This document shows positions 1 to 10,015 of a stretch of 64,000 nucleotides of DNA, piece by piece (the first letter of the stretch is position 1; every line of letters begins with the position of its first letter). The translations under genes and the position numbers were made by a program. The stretch lies in the NCBI GenBank assembly GCA_038502055.1, contig JAXRKN010000037.1, positions 372,001 to 436,000 of the forward strand, written 5' to 3'. The notes under the pieces are model-generated. The model was given only the letters and a program-made list of their open reading frames with translations. It had not been told where the DNA came from and did no database searches. Origin of the DNA: Tanytarsus gracilentus (lineage: Eukaryota; Arthropoda; Insecta; Diptera; Chironomidae).

Positions 1-135
1 GTTTATTTTTTCTTTTGATTTCCTTCTTCATATTTTTCACTATCTCGTATCACAAGTGCAAAAGAATTACCGAAGCAAACTATCGAAGTCAAGTTGAGAA
101 TGAGCAAAGACGATGGTCGAGATATCGCGGTGATG
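1..135 (+). CDS. Alternative first exon 0 (partial, cut by window start)
   Basis: An open frame enters from before position 1 and runs in phase to 135, where GTAAGA forms a donor. It codes for a hydrophobic stretch (LFFLLISFFIFFTIS) followed by YHKCKR and a tail ending QRRWSRYRGD. The donor leaves one extra base (phase 1), as in all other modules. The RWS motif just before the donor recurs in the next module, which supports common descent. No ATG is inside the window, so the start lies upstream, and more modules may exist there. Confidence 0.5.
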
Positions 136-2915
136 GTAAGAGATAATAGAAGAAAAAAACACTTACAGATATCGCGAGCGTAAATTTTAACCATTACTAA
201 CACAGCAGTTATGTATCGGCAGTTTGATCAAAAGGTTTTGTTTTGTCGAGTGAAAAGTTAAATAGAAAAAAAAACTTAAGAGAGTTCTTCAACAATGCTC
301 GTGACAATAATACTTCTCATAATTTGTGTAGTAATTTTAGTATCTAGTCTTTACTTGTTTGGCAAGCATAAGATGCAAAATTCGTCAACTAATAGAAGAG
401 AACCTCCTCGATGGAGTCATAATGATGGTAAAAAGATAATAATTTAAAAATAAATTGAACTTTTTGTAGCACTTCTGATAATCTTAAGTAGAACCACTGT
501 GATTTATACACAAAAACAAGAAAATTTTAAAAATTGACATTTCGAAAACTCGAGTAGCCTATAAATACGGAAAATTTTCAGTCGATGACATGGTTATCGC
601 GGAAAAAATGATTGATTCTCTGATAAAGAACCTCTCGAATTGATTTGGTCTGATAATTTTTTATCAATAGCTTCCTTCGACTTCTTTTGTGCTTAGTTTT
701 TATTTTACTCTCAGTCATGATAGAAATGTGAGGGTCAAAAAATTAAATTATGTCGTTTTATTTGTACATTTTCTCGGTTTTCGGTTTAACGATCATGATT
801 TGGTTTTTCTTGGTAAAATTTCTTTGAAAATTTCTGTTAAAGGAGATGTAAAATTTTTTTATGTTAGGCTTCCATCGAGAAAAAACGTAAAAGAAGTGTA
901 ATCGAAGGCCAATGTAAGTCTTTTATGAAATTAAAAATTTGTTTTCGTGAATTTTTAGAAGCTTTTGAGAAAGATTTAATTTTTAGCGAACTTCCCTAGA
1001 AGCGTCATTCTCTGATAAGTCGTAAATTTATAACCCCAAAATAATTATTTTATATCTTATCAACATCAATCTGTTTCATGCAAGTCGATTTTAAAAATTC
1101 GATAAATATAAAATCGATTTTAGTCACATTTCGGTAATTATGGGTGAAGCAATTATTTTTGTGGCTTTCATATTTTTTCCAATCGTTTTACTTTGGCTGC
1201 TCCTTTGGGCGTCACAAAAAAATAAGTATGGTCGTGACACGAGAATTTATAATGCAAATACTGGTGAATTCACGACAGTTCGAAGGAGTAAGTGAAAATA
1301 TAAATTTATTGCAAGTGAGCAAAATTTTAACGCGGTGATTTCAAAAAATTTGGTATTATTTTGCCACAAAGAGAGGGAATTCATGATGAAAAATCCTGTA
1401 GATTGAATTTTTAAAATTAAAAAAATTTCAATTAATATTTTTATAAATTTTGTGACCTAAAAGATGTGCAATACCTCAGTTGATTTATTTTTTACCCGCT
1501 TATCGATTTAATATTTATTTTTATCAAATAATCAAAATTATTCGGTGAAAAAAAACAAAATCTATTCAGTTTTGTAGAAGAAGGAGAGAAGAATGGAAAT
1601 ATATCTCGGATTAAGTTTTATAATAATTATTGTCCCATTTATTGTTGTGTTTGGCATATTTTGGGGTATGCTGAGGAGACAAAAAAATGAGCGTCGAAGT
1701 GGTGGTAAAATACAACATAGTTTTTATCATTTTTATGACGTCAAATGTTTTAGTAGATTTTATCATGATTAAAGTTTATCACATTGTAAAAATTAGTTTT
1801 CTATTCAGTCGCGTCCAAGATCTATCTATAAAATGTTGGTTATCCTTAGTGTTACAGTTCTACTTTTTGTAATTTTCGTGATCATAATAGTTTCAATTTT
1901 AATGAACGATCGAAAGTCGAACATGCGCAGAGAAGGTATAAAAAAGCTTAAATTTACTGCACTCAAAAGAGAGATTTTATGATAATAAACCTTATCGAAT
2001 GTTCCTTATCATCATCCAATGATAAATTTACTGTCATCACTTTCATTTAGTTATTTTTTTGATGTCTGAGCAGTAAAAGCTAAAAAATTCGATGGAAGCT
2101 TTCGTTTTAGCTTTAATTGTATTTTTTACATTTTTAACTTTTGCATCGGCAATTGTTTTCTTCATAAGTATACCAATCTTAATAAAATGGATGTCAGCAG
2201 ACATAAATAATAATGGCACGCAATCGTCAAATCAGCTAAGTTAGTGAAATTTTTTAGCAGTTTTACTTAATTTTTTGATGTGAAAGAACTAATTAATATT
2301 GCCGTAAACTTATCGACACTTTCATGCGTGCTATCAATGTCCTTTATCAACTACGTCACACTTCCACTTTGTTCAATTGATTTTTCGTTCAGTCATTAAT
2401 GAGTATTTCGAGTAGTCGCATGTTCATAAAATGCTTGATTTAACGGTGCTTCTTGGAATAATTTTATTCCTGTTCTCGCTCTTTTTTATCATTTTCGGTA
2501 TCAGCGTGATTTTTCAATACAGTGATAAAATGAGAGAACGAAGAGGTGTTAATGGAAAAACGTTATGTTCTTTAAAAATTCTTTAAATTATTTTTATAGC
2601 TCAACCTGTAGTGCAAGCAACGACAACAGTGTACACATTACCATCAAGTGATCCTAGATATCCTGGCACAAATGTCTCAACCTCATTGCGACATGTTTAC
2701 GGTAAATTTCAATGTGCCAAAAATCCAAAGATAACAATTTTAAATCACTAGATTTGCCGCCATCTTACGATCAAGTTGTGATTCAAAGTACCGTTCAGAC
2801 GCCACCACCACCACCACCAACTCACACACCACCTCCATTCACCCAATCAAGTATCGTTCCCCCGCCAGCACCTTCTGAGGTTGAAAATCCAACTCAAGTT
2901 GTTGTAGCTAAATAA
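1..2915 (+). CDS. Small single-pass LPPxY membrane protein with an array of alternative first exons (5' end outside window)
   Basis: I do not recognise this gene by name. The common part is exon 2 (2600-2701) and exon 3 (2752-2915, stop at 2913-2915). Together they code for a cytosolic tail beginning AQPVVQATTTVYTL, then the WW-binding motif LPPSYDQVV, a run of six prolines and further Pro/Thr-rich sequence ending VVVAK. Upstream lie eight candidate first exons, each coding for a hydrophobic segment of about 20 residues followed by basic residues and ending in phase 1, which is exactly the phase exon 2 needs. Any one of them gives a protein of about 122-137 aa with a type III (short N-terminus, one membrane span, cytosolic tail) layout. 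PPxY/LPxY tails on small membrane proteins usually recruit Nedd4-family ubiquitin ligases; that role is inferred here. AATAAA follows at 2953-2958. The exon model rests on phase and splice consensus only; transcripts are needed to prove it. Confidence 0.72.
295..427 (+). CDS. Alternative first exon a
   Basis: ATG at 295; 44 codons plus one base, donor GTAAAA at 428. Codes for MLVTIILLIICVVILVSSLY, a membrane segment, then a basic tail that ends PPRWSHND. The tail resembles that of the preceding partial module. Joined to the shared exons it gives a protein of about 132 aa. Confidence 0.65.
750..913 (+). CDS. Alternative first exon b (two-piece: 750-812 and 868-913)
   Basis: ATG at 750 opens a 63-nt exon for a membrane segment (MSFYLYIFSVFGLTIMIWFF and one more residue). 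A donor GTAAAA at 813 and an acceptor TATGTTAG ending at 867 bound a 55-nt intron. The next piece codes for ASIEKKRKRSVIEGQ and ends in phase 1 before GTAAGT at 914. Without this intron the frame closes after a few codons. The split between membrane exon and basic exon, at phase 0, is the same as in the minus-strand paralogue at 3420-3602. TCAGT initiator-like sites lie at 578 and 711. Confidence 0.55.
1140..1287 (+). CDS. Alternative first exon c
   Basis: ATG at 1140, 49 codons plus one base, strong donor GTAAGT at 1288. Codes for MGEAIIFVAFIFFPIVLLWL and further hydrophobic residues, then a polar basic tail with GRDTRIYNANTGEFTTVRR. The phrase YNANTG resembles YNTGRP in the tail of the minus-strand paralogue. 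A TATA-like stretch (about 1104-1111) and a TTAGTC initiator at 1120 precede it. Confidence 0.68.
1593..1704 (+). CDS. Alternative first exon d
   Basis: ATG at 1593, 37 codons plus one base, donor GTAAAA at 1705. Codes for MEIYLGLSFIIIIVPFIVVF, a few more hydrophobic residues, then MLRRQKNERRSG. The 9-mer CTATTCAGT stands 23-31 nt before the ATG (1562-1570), an initiator-like site shared exactly with the next module. Confidence 0.68.
1833..1935 (+). CDS. Alternative first exon e
   Basis: ATG at 1833, 34 codons plus one base, donor GTATAA at 1936. Codes for a hydrophobic segment (MLVILSVTVLLFVIFVIIIV) then NDRKSNMRRE. CTATTCAGT at 1801-1809 repeats the initiator-like site of module d at nearly the same distance from the ATG (about 28 nt). 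Confidence 0.66.
2092..2239 (+). CDS. Alternative first exon f
   Basis: ATG at 2092, 49 codons plus one base, donor GTTAGT at 2240. Codes for MEAFVLALIVFFTFLTFASA and a second hydrophobic part (IVFFISIPILIKW), then a polar, Asn-rich tail. The donor is weaker than the others and the tail is less basic, so this is among the less certain modules, but the phase fits. Confidence 0.55.
2431..2545 (+). CDS. Alternative first exon g (nearest the shared exons)
   Basis: ATG at 2431, 38 codons plus one base, donor GTGTTA at 2546. Codes for MLDLTVLLGIILFLFSLFFI, a few more hydrophobic residues, then YSDKMRERR. TCAGT lies at 2389-2393. The intron to exon 2 is only 54 nt. Joined to the shared exons this gives 126 aa, almost the same length as the minus-strand paralogue (125 aa). 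Confidence 0.7.
2600..2701 (+). CDS. Shared exon 2 of the LPPxY gene (symmetric exon)
   Basis: Acceptor TTTTTATAG ends at 2599 and donor GTAAAT begins at 2702. The exon is 102 nt and is phase 1 on both sides, so it can be skipped without changing frame. It codes for AQPVVQATTTVYTLPSSDPR and a short polar stretch. AQ at its start and VYTL match the start of the last exon of the minus-strand paralogue. Confidence 0.7.
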
Positions 2916-2952
2916 AATAATCAACCCGAATATCCATTTTGTTACTAGTTTT

Positions 2953-3000
2953 AATAAAATTGTTTGTTTTTTCGCATAAAAATAATTGTTCATTTTTATT
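2953..3000. promoter_or_regulatory. Facing poly(A) signals of the two LPPxY genes
   Basis: AATAAA on the plus strand at 2953-2958 and AATAAA on the minus strand at 2995-3000 point past each other 37 bp apart. The stop codons are 115 bp apart, so mature 3' ends of the two convergent genes probably touch or overlap. Confidence 0.6.
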
Positions 3001-3030
3001 CTTTATCTTATCACACTAAAATCGCATCGA

Positions 3031-3602
3031 TCAAATTGTTGCACTGTTTCTTCTCGCTGGTATTGACAGTTGCTGTTGGTTGAAGTGAGAAGTTGATGAA
3101 TTTCCAGATGGATATTGAGGCGGAGTGAGTGCAGCATTATGCATTCGAATCGCATCAGCGTATGCGGGTGGAAGTTCGTAATTTTTATACGGTCGTCCTG
3201 TGTTATAATCTATCACAGTTTGCCTTTGTGAACCATCTTCGAGGGTGTAAACTGGGATTCGACAATCTTGAGAGCGAATTTGTGCTAAAAGAAATAAGTA
3301 TTGGTAATTTTATTATATGGCTATCAATTTAAAAAAAGTTAAGTGGATTATGACGTAAAATTTCCATGTTTTTGACAAAAAAGATTTAATGTTAATGAAA
3401 TAGCATTTTTAAAGTTTACCTCTTCTTTGTCTGTCCACTTCTTCCTGATAGCGGCGAATGGTCCTTCCAAACCACATGCAAGAATACTGAATTTTATCAA
3501 ATTAAAATCTTGAAAATTTAAGAATTTTAAAAAAAATTACTCTACCGTGAGAAAGCAGAAAATTGTGAAGAAAAATACAATGCTGAATAATGTCTCAACC
3601 AT
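3031..3602 (-). CDS. Small single-pass LPPxY membrane protein, paralogue of the plus-strand gene
   Basis: Three coding exons read on the minus strand: 3546-3602 (start MVETLFSIVFFFTIFCFLT, membrane segment, phase 0 out), 3420-3486 (YSCMWFGRTIRRYQEEVDRQ RR, phase 1 out) and 3031-3284 (begins AQIRSQDCRIPVYTL, contains YELPPAYADAI, ends RRNSATI). Total 125 aa. The layout matches the plus-strand gene: membrane segment, basic stretch with RR before the phase-1 junction, AQ...VYTL, then LPPxY. A second Pro-rich element (TPPQYPSG) follows and also fits a PPxY core (PPQY). The likely role, as for the neighbour, is a membrane adaptor for WW-domain ligases; this is inference. GATAA motifs lie upstream near 3700. 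I do not recognise a named orthologue. Confidence 0.8.
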
Positions 3603-4786
3603 TCTGAAAATCTAAATTGTAACTTTTCAATCCAACAGCTTTCAGCTAACTGGAAATGATATACTTTAATCACTTTTGGTGAATTATAAGCAATATCACT
3701 CGACAGATAAAAATAAATCAAGTGATAAAGCGACGAAACAATGTTTTTTGCAATCTATTAGGCAGTGAATTATTATTTAAAATTTTAAAAAATCTGCAAA
3801 ATAAATTCTTTCTACTATCCTTATAAGGGTAAAACTCATAAATTTTGAAAAATGTGAAAAAATTTCAAAAGAAGATTATAATATTCTAGCAGGCACGTGG
3901 CGAGCAAACTAACGTATTTTTGTTCGAATTAAACTCGCGTCCGAATTGCAATGCGACAAAAAGCGCTTTTCTGCACCTCAAAACCAAACCCTGCAAAAAT
4001 TCGCTCGACGTGGAGTTAAATATATTTCGCGTAAATTTCAAGTTCTTTGACCATTTATGTGCATCTGAATTATGTGAAAAAGTGTGTAGTTGCATAGAGA
4101 ATCAAGTGTTAATCGAGATCAACTTCAAAGGTATGCAGATGACGACGAAAAGACAAAAAATTATAGGGGCAAAATGTTCATCGAAAATTATACTTTTTTC
4201 ATTAATTAACTATGCTCAAGGCACAGTTTTAATAGCCTTGATTATCAAAATGTGACGATTAATTCAATGCCGTTATGTCATTTCTTCTAATTATCAATTT
4301 CATGTTAATCAACCTTCATTACTTTCTTTGTATGAAAAAAAAATAAAGGAGAAAAAAGAATTTTTATAAATGTGGGTCATTACCAGCTAAAAAAGAGATT
4401 GAAGAGTGAAATGAAAAACATTCATTTGTGTGCTATGCTCTCACATACATGATCAGTGACGGATAAAAATTGTGAAGGTCAATAGTGTAATGTCTAATTC
4501 AATGATCATCAGTTTCCTACTACTGGATGTTAAAATGTGTGTGCAATTTGTGTCTTTGAGCAATTTTTTTGTATGTGGTAACTTTTAATTGCATAGTTAC
4601 GTTAATGGTGCCACGCGCAGAAATAAATTAGGCTCAAACGCGATTGTCAATATCCTTCACGACCTCACACTTATATTCTTCTTCTTTGTGATCTTCACTT
4701 AAACGTCATCACTCCTTGATAGCTTTTATGTATACTCAGCTGTAATTTTAATCGAACTATTTTATTCATTTTAGAGTTAAAAAATT
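3603..4786. other. Intergenic region and probable 5' UTR of Sec24
   Basis: No convincing coding exon. An acceptor-like TTCATTTTAG ends at 4773, 13 nt before the Sec24 ATG, so the Sec24 transcript probably starts in an upstream non-coding exon. A candidate donor is AAAG/GTATGC near 4131-4132, which would place a 5' UTR exon at about 3900-4131; this is not proven. The 111-codon open frame at 3920-4255 looks like chance. Confidence 0.4.
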
Positions 4787-7700
4787 ATGGCTCAACAACA
4801 GCAATTTCCACCAAATTACAATTTCGTACAGCAGCCGCCGCAGCAACATCAACAGAATGGTCAACAGCAAAATTTTGTAAATGGATTTCCTCAAATGGCA
4901 CCGTATCCTGTTCCTGTTAAAACACCATCCGTACAGCCAATTCAAAATCCAATTCAGCAACTTCCCTCGCAGCCTCAACAGCAGGCTCCAATTCAGCCCA
5001 AAATTAATTATCAGAATTTTCAAACGAATGCCATTCACGGAGCTCAACCAATAGCTGCGAGTGGAATAAACGGAAGTAATAGTGCATTGTCATCGAGGAC
5101 ATCATCGCCTGGAGTGCAAATGCCTCAAATGATACCCTCTTCTCAACTTCCGCCTTCGAAAAGCTATCCGAGTTATCAGCATCTTCAAGGTCAACATCAA
5201 CAACCTTCGCCAATGCCTACCATACCTCAAGCTCAACAGCCTGTGACACAGCAGATGCCAACTATTCAATTTCCACCTTCATCTTTGGCACTTCCTGTGA
5301 ATAATAATAACAGTGAAAGTAATCAGGCATTAGTGTCTCAACAGAACTTAAGTGCGAGCATGAAAAATTTAGCCATCAATAATCCTGTGACGACTTTTCC
5401 TTCATCGACACCTTCAATGCCTTCATCGAAAAGCGATCAGAATCTTTTGAATAACAATAATATGCAACAACAGCCGATGAAACCGTTAGCGGCAATGCAG
5501 AAAAGGCCAATGTATCCACAGCAGCCTCAGGCAATGCCTCCTATGCCGCAACAACAGCCTGCCGTTGCTCAACATCAACCGGCTATGACTCAACAGCCAA
5601 TCATGAGTCAACCTCATCAGTTTAATGCGTTTCCTGGAGTTCAGCAGCCTCCTTTACAACCAAACGCAAACACGGCTCCACAACAGCCGAGAGGAGGAAA
5701 TCTTCAATATCAAAACTTTCCTCAGCAGCAGCAGCAGCAACAACAACAACCACAGCCTCAGATGCAGCCGCAACAACAACAACAACAGGCTCCTGGAATT
5801 ATTCAACAAGGATTTAGTAAAATGTGGGGACGTGAAACGGTCGACTTGTTGCAAAATCGTCATATTTTACCACAAACTAAAATACTTCCACCATCTATAA
5901 AACTGAATCATCAATTTCACGATGCCGCAAACTGTAGCGCTGACTTATTTCGTTGCACATTGACCAAAATACCAGAGTCAAATTCGCTTCTTCAAAAATC
6001 ACGGCTACCTTTAGGCATTCTCATTCATCCGTATCGAGACTTGAGTGTAAGATTTAAGTTTAAATACGCTTATCAGCGCACGTTTTGCTAATTTTTTTAT
6101 TTCTTCATTTCAGAATCTTCCCGTTATCAGTTGTTCTTCAATTGTCCGTTGTCGAGTGTGTCGCACTTACATCAATCCATTTGTATTTTTCGTAGATAAT
6201 AAAAAGTGGAAATGCAATCTTTGTTATCGAATTAACGAATGTGAGTATAAAAAATATGTTTAATTGGGTCATTAAAACACCTTGAAAGTTGACAAATATA
6301 TGCATAGGGTGTTTAAACATATAATTATTTATTTTTCTTGATCTTAAAATATTTATTTTCATACAATTTTTTAGTGCCCGATGAATTTCAATATGACCCA
6401 GTTAGTAAAACTTATGGGGATCCAACTAGAAGACCTGAAATACGTTCGAGTACAATTGAGTTTATAGCACCTTCAGAGTATATGTTGAGGCCGCCTCAAC
6501 CAGCTGTTTATCTCTTTCTTCTCGACGTCTCATCGTTGGCTCAGCAAAGCGGATACCTTGACATCGCTTGTCAAACGATTTCGGAGCAACTCGATAATCT
6601 GCCCGGAGATGCTCGTGCACAAGTTGGTTTTATTGCTTTTAACAGTGCTGTGCATTTCTACAATATCGCCGAAAATTTCAATCAACCACATGAAATAACG
6701 GTTTTGGATGTAGATGGTATGTCGAAATTTTCAAGCGCACTTTATTCATAAATCATAATCAATCTTAATTTTTCGCAGACGTTTTTCTACCGTGTCCCGA
6801 CAACTTGCTCGTAAATTTAAAAGAATGTCGTGAGCTCATTAACGACCTTCTACAGCAACTTCCAAAGCGATTCGCAAATGAGCCTGATAATAAAAGTGCA
6901 TTAGGAGCAGCATTGCAAGTGGCATTTAAATTGATGGTAATTTTTAATTTCTGATAACAAGACTTTTAAGATAACAGTTTCATTTAAGCATTCAACTGGA
7001 GGAAGAGTAACCGTCTTTCAAACGTGTTTGCCTAATCATGGACCTGGTGGATTACTTTCACGGTAAATTAAAAATTCATTTAATTAAACAGAAATTTTTA
7101 TTCGTAATTATTAAAATTTTAGTGAGGATCCAAATAACAGATCATCAAAGGACGTACAACATCTAGGACCAGCCACTGATTTCTATAAAAAATTAGCTCT
7201 CGATTGTTCTGGTCAACAGATTGCGGTAGATCTGTTTCTTCTCAACAGTCAATATAGTGATTTAGCGACATTATGTGAGCTGACTAAACTTTCAAAATAA
7301 CTTTAAACTAATTTATTTATTTTCGCAGCTGGTATAAGTAAATTTAGTGGCGGTTCCATGCATCATTTTCCTCTTTTCAACATAAATAAGCAACAGCAAG
7401 TGACAGAATTTCAACGCGTTCTTGTACGCTATTTAACAAGAAAAATTGGCTTCGAATCGGTCATGAGAGTTCGTTGCACACGCGGTCTCAGTATTCATAC
7501 ATTCCACGGTAATTTCTTTGTGCGCTCTACGGATTTACTTTCGTTGCCGAATATCAATCCTGATGCTGGTTTCGGAATGCAAATAACATACGAAGAGAGT
7601 TTAGCAGATGTGAAAACTGTTTGTTTCCAAGCGGCTCTGTTGTATACGAGTAGCAAAGCGGAAAGGAGAATACGTGTGCATACAATTTGTTTACCGGTAA

Positions 7701-8745
7701 CTGAAAGTTTAACGGAGGTTATGCATTCAGCGGATCAGCAATGCATAGTTGGACTTTTAGCAAAAATGGCTGTTGACAGGTCGCTCACTTCGAATATAAG
7801 CGACGCTCGCGATGCCTTCATTAATGCAACAGTAGATGTGTTTAGTGCATATAAACTTGCTCAAAATCTCCCCTCGGGTGCGAGTGGACTAGTCGCTCCG
7901 CAAAATCTCTCGCTATTTCCTCTTTATATTCTAGCGCTCTTGAAACATGTGAGTTTGACGAATTAATATTATCTGAATATAAAATTATAAATTAATATTA
8001 TTATTCGATATTAGACGGCCTTTAGGACAGGTACCAGCACGAGACTAGACGATAGAGTTTATGCGATGTGTCAAATGAAAACTTTACCATTGGATCAGCT
8101 ATTTCGATACATCTATCCAGATCTTTATCTTTTGGATCCACTATTCTCTGAAGAGGGCGAAAAAATTGATCCACCTAGGTTGCAACTATCAGCTGAAAGG
8201 TGAGTTAAATTTGTTTAACTCTGATATATAATTAAAATTTTTACAATTCCTTACAGACTCGATTCACGTTCAATGTTCTTGTTAGATAATGGTGTTAACA
8301 TATACATTTATGTTGGATCTAATACCAATCCTAGTACGATACAAAATGTTTTTGGTAAGCTTACTTTTTATCATCACAAACACAATTGGCATTAATGCAT
8401 TGTCATTCTCTCTCATGATTGTGAAAAACAGGCAAAACTTCTGTGAATGAAATTCCTGATGTATGCTATAATCTCCCTAATCTCGAGACTCCGTCGAATG
8501 AAGCACTACATGAATTCATCAACACGTTGAATGAAGAGAAGCCGTTTAATCCAACCATTCAAATCATCAGGTGCGTTTGCTTTTTATTTATATCAACTTG
8601 AATGCTAATTATTCTCTCTTTTTATCATGACAGAGATACAAGTCCGTGCCGTAGCATCTTCATACAGCTATTTGTCGATGATCGAAATGAAAATAGTCTC
8701 AGTTATTACGAATTTTTGCAACATCTGCGAACGCAAGTGAAATAA
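4787..8745 (+). CDS. Sec24AB: COPII cargo adaptor Sec24, A/B class
   Basis: Sec24 pairs with Sec23 in the inner COPII coat at ER exit sites and picks cargo for export. Eleven coding exons fit in frame: 4787-6046, 6114-6240, 6375-6716, 6779-6936, 6989-7062, 7123-7274, 7329-7948, 8015-8199, 8257-8354, 8432-8570, 8634-8745; 1088 aa. Residues 1 to about 360 are disordered and Gln/Pro-rich with Q9 and Q6 runs. Then come WGRETVDLLQNRHILP, the zinc finger (C433, C436, C454, C457), the trunk (TIEFIAPSEYMLRPPQPAVY), the beta-sandwich and helical parts (KKLALDCSGQQ, RYLTRKIGFE, GLSIHTFHGNFFVRSTDLLS, LLYTSSKAERRIRVH) and the gelsolin-like end (SYYEFLQHL). PSEYMLRPPQP and the zinc finger match the vertebrate Sec24A/B branch better than C/D as I recall them. 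The gene looks intact. An AATAAA lies at 9046-9051. Confidence 0.95.
5722..5789 (+). repeat. CAG/CAA polyglutamine microsatellite in Sec24 exon 1
   Basis: A run of CAG then CAA codons gives nine Gln, then PQPQMQP, then six more Gln coded by CAA. Mixed CAG/CAA coding slows slippage, but this kind of tract often varies in length between individuals. It lies in the disordered N-terminal region. Confidence 0.85.
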
Positions 8746-10015
8746 GTTTCGTTGAGATAATAATTACTGTTACTAGAAATTAGTGAAAAAAATTCAATCA
8801 ATTGAAATTCAATAATCGTTATCAATGATAATTAAGTCAACACGTGACAAGCGGAGATAAAACATTTAATTTTTGGCTTCATTTTGCTCCTTTTTTAATT
8901 TCTCATCACATTTCTTCTCTAAAGTAGATAAATATTGCAATAATTCTAATTTTTTTTTGATAAATATTGACCTTATAATTTCTCGGGTGGCATAAAATAT
9001 CTCTGATATAGACTTGTAGAAATAATTGTGTTTAATCAAAATTGCAATAAAGGCGACAGTAAAAAATAATCGATAAAAGAGGCATTTTTGAATTGATTTT
9101 GTAATTATAGGGTGAAAGTTTCAGGAATTGAATTCGTAGTGAATTTAATTGGTTTTAAACCATTACATATAAATAAAATGGAAATTCTATAGAATTATGA
9201 AACATGGAAGGGATTTCGATGTATCGTTTTAAAAAGCTACAACTAAAATTACTCAGGTGTTTTATTAAATATCCGAGGAAAAAAGTTTTGTAATTAAAAT
9301 TGTGGTAGAATTTGCCTCGGTAAAAATACTTAATTGACACTCCAATATTGCCGTCTGTGCAAGTGTCACTATGAGAGTTAAGAGATGTATGTTATGCGAG
9401 ATGATTGATGATGTACTCAAGAATTTAATGACAAATATTTTCCTCTAATGAAATTATGAGCATATTTTGTAATAAAATTAATTTTTATGAGTTTAGTCAC
9501 TGGATTATTTTAATACTTTTTATCTGGGTGACCTACTTAAAATTCATAAGGTGTAGAATAATAAATTAAAAGATTTTTATGTGTCACAGAAATAAATTTT
9601 ATAAATATTATTTGTCGAAACTCTAATTTCAAAAGCTTTTATATTTCAACGAATTTAAAAAATGACTTGAAAGGATTTTACCAATTTTATTTATATAAAA
9701 AATAGTAATATTAAGAGAAAAGCTTTTAGAAAGCTCTCAAAATTAAATTTTAAATTATTTTGCCTCATCTTGACAAATTAAAATATAAGTGAAATTAAAT
9801 TGTTAAACTAAGAGGATTAAAAAATTGCAATTGAAAAGAATATGATGAAACTTGTTGCTCAAATGAAAAAAGCTTTTTTCAGCTCCTCAGAATATTTTTA
9901 TTTCCAAATCTTTTGCTTTTCCGAATTTTTTTGAGTTTCCTTTATTTTTAATGAAAAGTTATTCAATTTCCTTGAAGTTTGAAATTTATTTATTTAATTC
10001 ACTTATAAATCGAGA
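8746..10015. other. Sec24 3' UTR and non-coding sequence
   Basis: AT-rich sequence with AATAAA at 9046-9051 as a likely poly(A) site. I see no coding exon, RNA gene or repeat array here. Confidence 0.5.

Noticed and set aside
3920..4255. 111-codon plus-strand frame upstream of Sec24
   Set aside because: No domain, no signal or membrane layout, and it overlaps the likely 5' UTR/intron of Sec24. Composition is that of the surrounding DNA.
4766..5900. Leu-rich minus-strand and shifted plus-strand frames over Sec24 exon 1
   Set aside because: Produced by the CAG/CAA-rich coding sequence read in other frames.
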